This document shows, piece by piece, positions 8,204-17,002 of a DNA stretch of 64,000 nt (the first letter of the stretch is position 1; every line of letters begins with the position of its first letter). Under the pieces are notes generated by a model. The model made no database searches. It was given only the letters and a program-made list of their open reading frames with translations, and was not told where the DNA came from. The stretch is from Octadecabacter algicola (GTDB lineage Bacteria; Pseudomonadota; Alphaproteobacteria; Rhodobacterales; Rhodobacteraceae): assembly GCF_021532625.1 (NCBI RefSeq), contig NZ_JAKGAR010000005.1:42298-106297 (forward strand). Direction: 5' to 3'. A program made the translations under genes and the position numbers.

Positions 8204-10266
8204 TGTTGATAAGTATATCAGGAATCAATGATGCGGGCGGTTTAACTGCGCAAGAAGTAACGCTGGCGAACGCCGACATAGCACCGACAACCAATCATGT
8301 CGGCTACACCTACCGGACCCCCGAAGACGAAGCCGTAGGGATCGAGGTCACAGTTTACCGAAGCCAGTTAGGCATCGCACCCGAATTAATCCATTACGAA
8401 GTGACCGATTGGTGGGGTTTTGACACGCAGGGGCCGTCGACCGGCACTGTGGACCGCCGCCAACACGACCTTGCGTATATGTGGGACATGGGCCTGCCAG
8501 GGCAAAAGTACGACACAGCGCGAAACATCCTGCCGATTTGGCAAGAAGCCAACAATCCTATTGGGCATCGCGCAGTGGCATTGCGCGCCGAAGGTTCGGC
8601 GGAATGGTCGGTCACGGTGTTGGAAAAACACTCAAACAAGAGTGTTTTGATTACAGGTACTGACCTTGTTGGGGGCGAAACGGATATGTATTCGCAGGAC
8701 CGCATTCTGATAGTGGATGACACCGGCGCCGGTGACTTCACTACTTTTGACGCTGCTATCGCTGCAACCTACAAAACAAATGTTCCACACCTGATCATAC
8801 TTGAAGACGGGCAGAGCCATACCTTGGCCGAAACCACACTAAACAGAGATTTTCCGTCCTTGCGGATAAGAAGCCGCAATCCGGGTGGTCAAGCAAAGCT
8901 AATACAAGCCAGCGATAATTCTGCCGTCGGTTTTTTGTTCACCGATTACGACCAGCAGAAACTCAAACAGTTTGAACTGATTGATCTCGAACTAACTGGT
9001 CACTGGGACAGCACAACGGAAACGATGCAAAACGGCGCGCTCCAACCTGCTGATTTGATCAAGTGTGCAGGTTCAGCACCTGCTTGCCAAACGATCCTGA
9101 ACTGCAATGCATCCGGCTGGAAAACAGCCACGCGCGTGGCGTCAAATGATGGCACACTTTTTGGCGTCTACGGAACCAAAGTAACAAACTGGCAAGACTA
9201 CGGCATTTATGACTCTCACACTTCTAATGTGTCGTGGAGCAGGACAGCCATCGTCAACAGCGAGATTGCCCAGCATCCTGATGCGCTGTGCGGCGGGCCA
9301 AAATCGTCTCAGCCATGGCACAACACTCACGGGCCATACCGCACCCCCAACGGCAGCGTAATGTTTTACGCATCCTACCTTTTTGCGCGTAATGGTTGGT
9401 CCGCCAAAGACATCGACGGCGATGCGGATGATAGCTTAATGTGGGACCCGAACCCGTGTATTCGGTTGGCCCAGAACGGCGCACGTGGTGCCACCGCAAT
9501 GCTACGCTGTTGCACCCTTGAAGGCGGCGGATCGATCTTTGCAATCAAAGGGGCCAATGGGACACGCGCTGATCGTCCAGTCAATATCGTACTCGGTCAA
9601 TTCCTTGCGGTTATGGGACCGCGCACACGCAACCTACTATCGCTTGGTTATTCGGGTGTTACGATTGAAGCATTCCAAGCCATCCGCACAGGTGGTTCCG
9701 TAATTACCGAGCACTTCGACTACCGTTCTATGCTGTTTCATCTTAACACAGATACTGACAACAGTACGGTCGATCCCGACGCGCTAAGTGAACGAGTGAG
9801 GATGCGCAATTGGACCTATTTGAACCAACGTAGTGACGCCGAAGCCAGCGGCGGAACGTCTAACACAGGGACGGGCTTAAGCGCCTTGGACTCTGCAGAT
9901 TTCACTGATCTTAAAGCGACAAACTATGTTTTGCATTCCACTAATGCTGTAAAAGCTCCTGCTGTGGACTTCGCGCCCGTGAATCTTGAACCGCTGACCA
10001 GTTTTGAAACCTCAGAACGCGGCTATCGTGATGATGCGGGCGATCCTCAGCCAAGCGTGCTATGGATTGGGGATGAGGCTCAATTTGTCGCAAATAGCGG
10101 ATCACCGAAGGGCAGCATCGTTTTGGCTGTTCCACAATATCCGTCAATTGCGATTGGTGGAGCAAATGCGCAAGCATCAGACGAAACAGCCGTCTATGAT
10201 CTGTTCAAGGGTCTCATTGACCCAAATGAGCCAGGCGATAGCGGGTCTATGGTTCTGACGCCATAG
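8203..10266 (+). CDS. Large spike/beta-helix-like protein of the spike cassette
   Basis: A 687-aa protein begun at the ATG overlapping the preceding stop (TAATG, 8201-8205). No signal peptide or membrane segment is visible. The N-terminal ~150 residues look like a structural attachment part (SAEWSVTVLEKHS ends it). From about residue 170 (ILIVDDTGAGDFTTFDAAIA) the sequence enters a pectate-lyase-like pattern: IVDDTGAGDFTT is the usual opening of right-handed beta-helix tailspikes, followed by many short strands with Asn/Asp turns. Such folds in phage spikes often bind or cleave polysaccharide. Catalytic residues cannot be assigned by eye. Its place after the spike base and LamG genes suggests a polysaccharide-directed spike or depolymerase. 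Confidence 0.6.
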   Translation: MLISISGINDAGGLTAQEVTLANADIAPTTNHVGYTYRTPEDEAVGIEVTVYRSQLGIAPELIHYEVTDWWGFDTQGPSTGTVDRRQHDLAYMWDMGLPGQKYDTARNILPIWQEANNPIGHRAVALRAEGSAEWSVTVLEKHSNKSVLITGTDLVGGETDMYSQDRILIVDDTGAGDFTTFDAAIAATYKTNVPHLIILEDGQSHTLAETTLNRDFPSLRIRSRNPGGQAKLIQASDNSAVGFLFTDYDQQKLKQFELIDLELTGHWDSTTETMQNGALQPADLIKCAGSAPACQTILNCNASGWKTATRVASNDGTLFGVYGTKVTNWQDYGIYDSHTSNVSWSRTAIVNSEIAQHPDALCGGPKSSQPWHNTHGPYRTPNGSVMFYASYLFARNGWSAKDIDGDADDSLMWDPNPCIRLAQNGARGATAMLRCCTLEGGGSIFAIKGANGTRADRPVNIVLGQFLAVMGPRTRNLLSLGYSGVTIEAFQAIRTGGSVITEHFDYRSMLFHLNTDTDNSTVDPDALSERVRMRNWTYLNQRSDAEASGGTSNTGTGLSALDSADFTDLKATNYVLHSTNAVKAPAVDFAPVNLEPLTSFETSERGYRDDAGDPQPSVLWIGDEAQFVANSGSPKGSIVLAVPQYPSIAIGGANAQASDETAVYDLFKGLIDPNEPGDSGSMVLTP

Positions 10267-10346
10267 ACTTATTGTGATCGCCGCCATAAGATTGCCCATG
10301 TCCCCTGACATTAGGTGGGGAAGATATTTCCAAAAGGGCCTTTGGC

Positions 10347-11591
10347 TTGTCCGAACAATTTTCCAAACCGCGTATTGCATATTTGACGTCCGAATATCCG
10401 GCCGTATCCCACACCTTCATCTTACGTGAGGTTGAGGCTCTTCGCCGATTGGGCCGCGATGTGTTGACCTGTTCGATCCGCCAAACAGGCCCCGAACATC
10501 ATCGCGGACCGTCCGAACAAGCCGCCGTCAAAGACACCTTCTATGTCTTGAAATCAGCAAAGTCTCCGCTGAATTTGCTGGCCAGTCTCGCCTATGGCCT
10601 GTCACGCCCCAAACAACTCTGGAACGCCATACGGTTGGCATTTTCCACCCGGCCTGCTGGCATAAAGGCGCTGATCTATCAGATGATTTATCTGGTTGAA
10701 GCACTTGTTCTTGCCCGACACTTGTCGTCGCAGAACATCCACCACCTTCATAACCATTTCGGCAATTCCAGCTGCACCGTTGCCATGCTCGTCAGTACCT
10801 TATCGGGCATTCCGTTCAGCTACACGATGCATGGGCCATCAATTTTTTTCGAACCCCGTCGCTGGCGTATCGACGAAAAGATTGCACGAGCCCAGTTCGT
10901 GGCCTGTATCAGCCATTTCTGCCGGTCACAGGGTATGATTTTCGCTGACCCCGCCCATTGGGACCGCATGCGCATCGTCCATTGCGGCGTTGAACCTGCG
11001 AAATACGCGGAACCGCGCACCGCCCCACAGGGCAAGACAATGATTTTCGTAGGCCGCTTGGCCGCTGTCAAAGGTGTACGTGTCTTGATCGAAGCCTTTG
11101 CCGAAGTGCAAAAAGCAGACCCCGAGGCACGTTTGGTTTTGGTCGGGGATGGACCCGAACGCGGCGATATCGAATCCTACATCGCTGAACTTGGGTGCGA
11201 AGACGGCGTGCGTTTGGCCGGATACCTCAGTCAGGACGAAGTAGCCGAAGAACTGCGCGCGGCTGATCTGTTTGTGTTGCCAAGCTTTGCCGAAGGCGTC
11301 CCTGTTGTGTTGATGGAGGCGCTTGCATCTGGCCTACCTGTGATCGCCACGCGCATCGCTGGAATTGGCGAACTCGTCACGCCCGGTGAAACAGGTGAGC
11401 TTGTGGCACCCGGCGATGTCGCGGGCCTGACCACGGCCATAACAACGCTTTTGAACGATGCCGACATGCGCAATAAAATGGGCGAAAATGGCAGGATCAG
11501 AGTTGAAGCGGACTACAATATTGACCGCGAGGCCGCGTGGCTGGATCGTCTGGTCACCGATTTGAATGAAACGCCGACCCTGCGCCCTTAG
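10347..11591 (+). CDS. Glycosyltransferase family 4 protein
   Basis: A 414-aa GT-B fold transferase. The N-terminal domain opens with RIAYLTSEYPAVSHTFILRE, usual for the colanic-acid WcaL-like group; the C-terminal domain has MIFVGRLAAVKGVRVLIEA and VGDGPERG, and the E-x7-E retaining-GT motif with E316 and E324 (AEGVPVVLMEALASG). The start is a TTG at 10347 with AAAAGGG upstream; no ATG precedes the first conserved strand. It follows the spike cassette on the same strand after 80 bases and overlaps the convergent GT2 gene by four bases at its end. Cytoplasmic assembly of the repeat unit is the expected role. Confidence 0.88.
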   Translation: MSEQFSKPRIAYLTSEYPAVSHTFILREVEALRRLGRDVLTCSIRQTGPEHHRGPSEQAAVKDTFYVLKSAKSPLNLLASLAYGLSRPKQLWNAIRLAFSTRPAGIKALIYQMIYLVEALVLARHLSSQNIHHLHNHFGNSSCTVAMLVSTLSGIPFSYTMHGPSIFFEPRRWRIDEKIARAQFVACISHFCRSQGMIFADPAHWDRMRIVHCGVEPAKYAEPRTAPQGKTMIFVGRLAAVKGVRVLIEAFAEVQKADPEARLVLVGDGPERGDIESYIAELGCEDGVRLAGYLSQDEVAEELRAADLFVLPSFAEGVPVVLMEALASGLPVIATRIAGIGELVTPGETGELVAPGDVAGLTTAITTLLNDADMRNKMGENGRIRVEADYNIDREAAWLDRLVTDLNETPTLRP

Positions 11592-12523
11592 GCGGACAAC
11601 TTATGGGCTTGTGCGTCCTCTTGTTCGGAAATGGCACGGGCTTTGCCCACCACCAAGGCTCGGCGTTGGTAGGACCGAATAAAGGCTACCAATTCGGGAT
11701 CATCCAATTGCGGATCACGGCGCAACATGGCCCCGAAATATCCCTGTAACATCGCCAACCCACCCAGAATATAGGGTTTAATCCGCGCCTTGTTTACAGC
11801 AGACGCCAACATAAATGATGGTGTCGTACCCATGAAATACTGACCGAACCCATGGCGGCGGCGGCCTGTCCAGATGCTCTGCTGGCTGGACCCCATCGGG
11901 CGCAAATGATCAAACCGAAGCTCTGGTGCATCATCGCTTAATGCGCGCCACCCAAGCATCCGTGCTTTATGGCAATCAATCCCATCCCACATTACCTGTC
12001 GGATAAATCCGCCAATCTGTTCAAAACAGGACACCCGGTAAAACTTAGTCATGCCCAATGACATTTCATCGCTGATACCTTCACTCACCATTTCACCGGT
12101 GCGGCTATCTTTGAAATAGGCTTTGCCCGAACAGGTCCCGATGCGCGGATCAGCCTCCATCATGTCGATTAGACCTCCAAAATATCCTGTCGGCAGATCA
12201 AGGTCGAGGTCAAGCTTACAGATGTAAGCGTAATCGGACGGTATGATTGTCTCATACCCTACGTAAAAGGCATCAATCACGCCGGGACCAACGGCGCGAT
12301 GGCCGCGATCCGGCTTTGCAACGATGCGAATCCAGTCATGTTTAGCCGCATATTCAGCAAGAATCTGCGGCGTTTCATCTGTTGATCCATCGTCCACAAT
12401 CACCCACAGGCTTGGCGTGACGGTCTGCGCCACGACGGAATCTAGCGTGCGACGCATGAATTCTGCCTCGTTGCGGCAGGGTGAAATCAACGCATAACTG
12501 CGGTTTGGAATGGCCTTATTCAT
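11588..12523 (-). CDS. Glycosyltransferase family 2 protein
   Basis: A 311-aa GT2 enzyme from the ATG at 12523. The open frame extends upstream to 13243, but that extension lies antisense to the next gene and is not family-like. ALISPCRNEAEFMRRTLDSV and VIVDDGSTDETPQI are the nucleotide-binding strand and loop; KLDLDLDLP gives the DxD metal site near residues 103-109; the region around VSEGISDEMSLGMTKFYR and MWDGIDCHKARMLGW carries the acceptor-side motif. Its start faces the DUF6492-like gene across 84 bases holding both promoters. The substrates are not predictable. Confidence 0.87.
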   Translation of the reverse strand: MNKAIPNRSYALISPCRNEAEFMRRTLDSVVAQTVTPSLWVIVDDGSTDETPQILAEYAAKHDWIRIVAKPDRGHRAVGPGVIDAFYVGYETIIPSDYAYICKLDLDLDLPTGYFGGLIDMMEADPRIGTCSGKAYFKDSRTGEMVSEGISDEMSLGMTKFYRVSCFEQIGGFIRQVMWDGIDCHKARMLGWRALSDDAPELRFDHLRPMGSSQQSIWTGRRRHGFGQYFMGTTPSFMLASAVNKARIKPYILGGLAMLQGYFGAMLRRDPQLDDPELVAFIRSYQRRALVVGKARAISEQEDAQAHKLSA

Positions 12524-12607
12524 AGGTATTAGTTGAATGATCGGCCTCCTTTTGGCAAGAGTATGGAGAGGCAGATCAGAGTTAAGATGCCCGCTAGGAT
12601 GGTTTCG

Positions 12608-13534
12608 ATGTCGAAAGTTGCCCCAAACGCCACACAATCCGTTGAAATCGTGACCTGTTCGACGGCGTCCGATTTCGAATTGTTCGCGCCTCTTGCGGCA
12701 TCCATTGACAAGCATGTTGACGCTGATGTGCATCACAAAGTTGTCGTGCCGCGTGCTGATTTGGCGATGTTTGCTCCCCTCGCGTCCGCGCGACGTTCTG
12801 TAATTGCGCAGGAAGACCTCCTGCCCTCGCGCCTGTTCAAATCCCCTCCTTTTCTTAAACACCTCGCGCGACTGCGCGCCGGTTTCCGGCGGCCTTTCTA
12901 TCTGACGTCCAAGGCACAAGTCGTTCGCGGTTGGATGTTGCAGCAATTCCTGAAAATTCACATGACACAAACATCTGACGCGGCTGCCGTTCTGCATGTG
13001 GACAGCGATGTCTGTTTCGTGCGCCCGTTTTCCGCAAAAGATGCGTTTGCTGACGGAAAAGTCACGATGTTCTGGGTCCAAGGCAATACCCGCAACCCCA
13101 AACACAGCGATTGGGTCGAAGGATCGTGCAAATTCCTTGGTGTGCCCACCCCGATCGAGCACAAAGCACACTACATTGAAAACTGCGTGATGTGGAGCAC
13201 AGATGTCGCCCGAGCGATGGTCAAACGGATCGAAGACACCCATGAAAAGACCCTGTTCGATGTGATTGTCGAGGCAGAAACCATGTCTGAATATTACCTC
13301 TATGGGTTGTTTGCCGATCTATTCCCGGACGACGCTCCTCTTGCTCGCGAACCTGTTTCGTATTGCAATTCTTACTGGCCCAGATCGCCCGGCGCCGCTG
13401 TCTCCACCGAAGTTTTCATGCGCCGCTTGCAGCCCAAACACTGTGCAGTAGCCGTCCAATCAACGCACAAACTGGATATCGAAGATCGCCTGAAATTATA
13501 CGCGGCACTCGACGATGCATTAGCCATAAGTTGA
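12608..13534 (+). CDS. DUF6492-like putative glycosyltransferase
   Basis: A 308-aa protein from the ATG at 12608, which has AGGA eight bases upstream and leads straight into the conserved first strand (VEIVTCSTASDFELFAPLAA). Longer in-frame starts at 12533 (TTG) and 12563 exist. The segment AAVLHVDSDVCFVRPF around residues 126-141 is a clear D-x-D nucleotide-sugar site, giving a GT-A-like reading; SEYYLYGLF follows further on. This pattern matches what is annotated as DUF6492 in Rhodobacterales polysaccharide loci. No membrane segment is visible. The strong hairpin right after the stop suggests a single-gene transcript. Confidence 0.65.
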   Translation: MSKVAPNATQSVEIVTCSTASDFELFAPLAASIDKHVDADVHHKVVVPRADLAMFAPLASARRSVIAQEDLLPSRLFKSPPFLKHLARLRAGFRRPFYLTSKAQVVRGWMLQQFLKIHMTQTSDAAAVLHVDSDVCFVRPFSAKDAFADGKVTMFWVQGNTRNPKHSDWVEGSCKFLGVPTPIEHKAHYIENCVMWSTDVARAMVKRIEDTHEKTLFDVIVEAETMSEYYLYGLFADLFPDDAPLAREPVSYCNSYWPRSPGAAVSTEVFMRRLQPKHCAVAVQSTHKLDIEDRLKLYAALDDALAIS

Positions 13535-13541
13535 TCATCTG

Positions 13542-13574
13542 GCGACAAACCTGTCATCAAGCAGGTTTTGTCGC
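13542..13574 (+). terminator. Long hairpin after the DUF6492-like gene
   Basis: Inverted repeat starting seven bases after the stop at 13534: arm GCGACAAACCTG (13542-13553) pairs with CAGGTTTTGTCGC (13562-13574), one extra T in the second arm, loop of eight. It is followed by TGGATGGGG and not by a T-run, so it is a stem-loop end or processing site, not a textbook intrinsic terminator. Confidence 0.5.
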
Positions 13575-13696
13575 TGGATGGGGGGGCAACTAGCTAAGTT
13601 GTGATTGGCTCAAGTCCTTAATCCCAAACATTCATTTCCCAAAACTCGCCGAATCCTGTATGAAATACTGGATTTCATTTATGCGGTTTTTTAGCG

Positions 13697-15310
13697 ATGG
13701 CTCTTTCTGACGACATTCCTTCGAAACATAATGACGGCCTTTTGCGAGGGTTCGCCACGTGGGGGCTGTTCTGGCTGTCCATCGCGATCATCGGTGCGTT
13801 CGCCTTTTTCGCTGATGGAATCGAAGCTCTTTTCGACGCATGGCAATTGCCCGAATACAGCCACGGTCCACTCATTCCGGTTCTGTCTGGATTCTTGTTT
13901 TTGAAACAGCTTAAAGACGTTCCAGTACGGCAAGGCCAGCTGCCTCGACGGTGGCCTGGTGTCGCGCTTATCTTGTTTTCATTGGTATTCGGCTTGTTAG
14001 GAAAGCTTTCGGGGATCAATGATCTTGTCGCTTATGCGTTAATCTTATGGGTCGGCGGCATCTTGTTGGTCAGCTGGGGCTGGGACCAAGGTAAACACTT
14101 TTGGGTTGGCGTCGTCCATCTTGTTTATATGCTGCCACTGCCGGGAGTTGTTTACTATAAGATCACCACAATTTTGCAGGCGATTTCCTCTGAGTTGGGT
14201 GTCTGGTTCCTTGCGTTGTTGAATGTACCTGTGTTCTTGGACGGGAATATCATCGACTTGGGTGTGACCAAACTGCACGTTGCTGAGGCCTGTTCCGGCC
14301 TACGCTACATGTTCCCGATCATGTCATTCTCGTATATTTTTGCGTGCCTTTATCAGGGCCCACGTTGGCACAAGGCCGTTCTGTTGCTCTCAGCCGTGCC
14401 AATCGCGATCTTCATGAACTCCGTTCGCATCGCGGTCGCTGGCCTGATTGTGCAGTACTACGGGCTCAGCTGGCTCGAAGGGTTCTCGCACTTCTTTGAA
14501 GGCTGGGTAATCTTCATCGCCTGCATCCTAATCCTGTTTGGTCTGGCGATTGTAATGCTGCGCCTGAACCCAGCAAAACCCACTCTAAGCCAAGCGTTGG
14601 ATATCGATTTCGACGGTATTATGCCGCAGCTGGCCCGCCTGCGTAACACTTTTCCATCAAGATCCATGATTACTGCGGCTATATTATCGGTTGGGGCCGC
14701 CCTTGTTTGGTTTGTCGCAGAACCCGACAGAGGCTCCCTAGCACTTGAACGTGATCCTTTCACATTATTCCCACGGACTTTTGACAGCGGCTGGCGCCAA
14801 GACGGCGCACGCCAATCTCTGCCCAACAGTGTCTTGACATCCCTAGGTGCTGACGATTTTCATCAAGTGGACCTCGTAAAAGAGGGCGCTGCGGCCCCCG
14901 TTGGCTTGTTTATGGCCTGGTATGATGACCAAAGCACCGGAGGCGTTCACTCACCCGAGATCTGTTTGCCGGGTTCCGGTTGGGAAATCGCATGGTTGGA
15001 ACGCACAGATATTTCTGCCCAGATGGATTTAGACACGCCGTTCAACATCAACCGCGCGATCATCCAAAAGGGCGAAGTTCGCATGATGGTTTTCTATTAC
15101 TTCCAGCAAAAGAACCGCACTGTTGCGTGGGATTTTGCAGCGAAGATGTACCTGATGATCGACGGTATTCGCACGGGCCGCACGGATGGTGCCCTTGTTC
15201 GGCTGACCACTCCGATCTTGTCTGATGAAACCGACGCTGCCGCTGAGGCGCGCTTGATGGAAATGCTTCAATCCGTTCAGGATCCAATCCCGCGATTCAT
15301 CCCACTCTAG
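13697..15310 (+). CDS. xrtD: Exosortase XrtD-type with fused EpsI domain
   Basis: A 537-aa inner-membrane transpeptidase-like protein. Residues 1-285 hold about eight membrane segments and the exosortase triad: Cys199 in AEACSGLRYMFP, Arg244 in MNSVRIAVAG and His265 in EGFSHFFEGW. Residues ~320-537 form an EpsI domain (GGVHSPEICLPGSGWEIAWL). This fused architecture and the roseobacter setting fit exosortase D, which sorts proteins ending in VPLPA-CTERM and is tied to EPS loci. No VPLPA tail was found in the window, so its substrates are probably elsewhere. It lies alone on the plus strand between a hairpin and a bidirectional-looking terminator. Confidence 0.88.
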   Translation: MALSDDIPSKHNDGLLRGFATWGLFWLSIAIIGAFAFFADGIEALFDAWQLPEYSHGPLIPVLSGFLFLKQLKDVPVRQGQLPRRWPGVALILFSLVFGLLGKLSGINDLVAYALILWVGGILLVSWGWDQGKHFWVGVVHLVYMLPLPGVVYYKITTILQAISSELGVWFLALLNVPVFLDGNIIDLGVTKLHVAEACSGLRYMFPIMSFSYIFACLYQGPRWHKAVLLLSAVPIAIFMNSVRIAVAGLIVQYYGLSWLEGFSHFFEGWVIFIACILILFGLAIVMLRLNPAKPTLSQALDIDFDGIMPQLARLRNTFPSRSMITAAILSVGAALVWFVAEPDRGSLALERDPFTLFPRTFDSGWRQDGARQSLPNSVLTSLGADDFHQVDLVKEGAAAPVGLFMAWYDDQSTGGVHSPEICLPGSGWEIAWLERTDISAQMDLDTPFNINRAIIQKGEVRMMVFYYFQQKNRTVAWDFAAKMYLMIDGIRTGRTDGALVRLTTPILSDETDAAAEARLMEMLQSVQDPIPRFIPL

Positions 15311-15334
15311 GCGGAACGCAGATTGCATGGAAAA

Positions 15335-15363
15335 AGCTCCTTTGCCAAATTGGTATAGGAGCT
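15335..15363 (-). terminator. Rho-independent terminator of the 20004-15391 leftward gene group
   Basis: Read on the minus strand, AGCTCCT and AGGAGCT (7-bp arms, 15-base spacer) are followed directly by TTTTT and lie 28 bases past the stop of the gene ending at 15391. The same stem could also slow plus-strand transcripts leaving xrtD, but without a T-run on that strand. Confidence 0.65.
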
Positions 15364-15390
15364 ATTCTACTTCAAATTTGTGAGTGCTGC

Positions 15391-16197
15391 TTATGCGAAC
15401 GGATCTTTGTAAATCCCCAAACGCTGCTTCAGAACAGCCCATAAGAACGGCGGTTCATGGATAACATATCGGTGGAACCGTGCACGTGGTTCTTTGAACA
15501 GCCGGTACAGCCATTCAAAACCCCATTCGGTTATCCAAACAGGCGGACGTTTAAACGTACCGCTTTCGTAATCAATAGTCCCACCCAGCGGCAGCCACAG
15601 CTTGACCGCCGGCATCTTATGGCGATGTGCCATAATGAACTTTTCCTGACGGCCACCCGCCAGTCCAACAACACACACCGTCGCGCCGGACGCATTAATT
15701 GCATCGATCATCCGTTCAATTTCTGCAGGATTAGAGTCGAAATCAAAGGCAGGACTGTCCGTGGCGACGACCATCTTACGTCCGACTTTTCGATTCACGC
15801 TCTCAGCGGCCAAATCCGCAATTCCAGGTTTTCCACCGCACAAGAAGATGGTCATAGATGGATCGTTTGCATACCGCGTATAAAATTTCGGGAAGTAATC
15901 AGACCCAGACACTCGTTCTTTGACCGGCGTTCCCAACCACTTGGTTGCGAAAAACATGATCTGGCTGTCACAGGTGACCACATCGAATTCGTCCAACAAG
16001 TCGTAAAAAACGCGATCACTTTGCAGCTTCATAATCATATCGACGTGCAACGTCAGCATGACCCCTTCGCGGAAGTTTTCAACCAGATCATCCATTGAAA
16101 TGTCATGCACGTAGGCATTTAGCATCGCAACACGCGACAAGTTACCTCGGTTAAGCGATCCTTCCTTGACCGTAGTTGGTTCGGGTGTCGTTATCAT
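15391..16197 (-). CDS. WecB/TagA/CpsF family glycosyltransferase (GT26)
   Basis: A 268-aa protein from the ATG at 16197, one base after the stop of the preceding gene; an in-frame start at 16251 would overlap it. The family core is plain: ALNAYVHDISMDDLV-like N-terminus, DMIMKLQSD, VVTCDSQIMFFATKWLG with the conserved Asp, ERVSGSDYFP, IFLCGGKPGIAD, and VVGLAGGRQEKFIMAHR. WecG/TagA/CpsF enzymes transfer an N-acetylmannosamine-type or related sugar to a lipid-linked acceptor in the cytoplasm. It is the last gene of the leftward operon and is followed by a T-tailed terminator. The exact donor is not predictable. Confidence 0.88.
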   Translation of the reverse strand: MITTPEPTTVKEGSLNRGNLSRVAMLNAYVHDISMDDLVENFREGVMLTLHVDMIMKLQSDRVFYDLLDEFDVVTCDSQIMFFATKWLGTPVKERVSGSDYFPKFYTRYANDPSMTIFLCGGKPGIADLAAESVNRKVGRKMVVATDSPAFDFDSNPAEIERMIDAINASGATVCVVGLAGGRQEKFIMAHRHKMPAVKLWLPLGGTIDYESGTFKRPPVWITEWGFEWLYRLFKEPRARFHRYVIHEPPFLWAVLKQRLGIYKDPFA

Positions 16198-16198
16198 G

Positions 16199-17002
16199 TT
16201 AAGTGTCCTGTATCCTGTCTGAACGCGGCCCAGTGGCCGCGAAAAGCTCAATATCTCTGGCGTAATATTCTACGATAAAACTTTGGATATCATCTGATTT
16301 CCCAATCTCGGTGTCGATCGATTGGACTCGCGGTGTCGTCAGCGCCTTCATGGCTACCCGGCGAATAGAATCAACCATCCCAGCTGGCGCACGCGCCTTG
16401 ACGAAATCCTTTGCCGCAATCGCCGGGCCAGCCATCCACGGATAACGGAATGTAACCGTCTTGTTGGAATGAAAGTCCTCAACCAACGGCGCGTCCAGTC
16501 GAGACGAGAGATCGCGGAGCAAAAACCGCGTATCCGAAATTCTGTAACGGTTGCGCACGATAGGTGCACCGTCTAATTCGACAAACGAAGATTGCGGAAT
16601 AAAATGGCTAAATTTATGGTGTAAGTGGTCCTTACGATCGCGAAGGTGGGTGATGACGGCATCGACCTCGGCAATAACGTCCGCAGGTGTAACCTGATCC
16701 ACGCGGCGCCCATGTATTTGACGGAAACGCTGGGCAATGGATGATGCAAACCGGTCAACCGGATCGCGCAAGATTGCGTAGCCTTCCAAAGACGAAACAA
16801 GCGAAAACGCATCTGGGAAATACTGCTTCAGCATGCCAAGAGGGACATGCGAGCTATCATAAAAACCCAGTTCTTTGTGCTGTTTGGTGCCCAGAAATTT
16901 ACCTTCAAAATGATCGAGAGGCTGAATCTGATCACGTACGGACGACCCACCATTCTTCGGGATATGCATAAAGAAAAAACCGGCGTCTGGACAGGTTATC
17001 AT
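16199..17002 (-). CDS. Sulfotransferase family protein
   Basis: A 267-aa cytoplasmic protein. FFFMHIPKNGGSSVRDQI at residues 9-26 is the 5'-phosphosulfate loop and AILRDPVDRFASSIAQRF near 76-93 the 3'-phosphate loop of Sulfotransfer_2-type enzymes. The start overlaps the stop of the TIM-barrel gene by four bases (ATGA) and the stop is one base before the GT26 start, so it is embedded in the operon. The substrate is presumably a sugar of the repeat unit (inference). Confidence 0.8.
   Translation of the reverse strand: MITCPDAGFFFMHIPKNGGSSVRDQIQPLDHFEGKFLGTKQHKELGFYDSSHVPLGMLKQYFPDAFSLVSSLEGYAILRDPVDRFASSIAQRFRQIHGRRVDQVTPADVIAEVDAVITHLRDRKDHLHHKFSHFIPQSSFVELDGAPIVRNRYRISDTRFLLRDLSSRLDAPLVEDFHSNKTVTFRYPWMAGPAIAAKDFVKARAPAGMVDSIRRVAMKALTTPRVQSIDTEIGKSDDIQSFIVEYYARDIELFAATGPRSDRIQDT

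Noticed and set aside
6756..10266. Complete prophage or GTA cluster
   Set aside because: No terminase, portal, capsid, protease or tail genes are nearby; only the spike-like genes are present.
12524..13243. N-terminal extension of the GT2 protein ending at 11588
   Set aside because: The extension is antisense to the DUF6492-like gene and lacks family features; the GT2 fold starts at the ATG at 12523.
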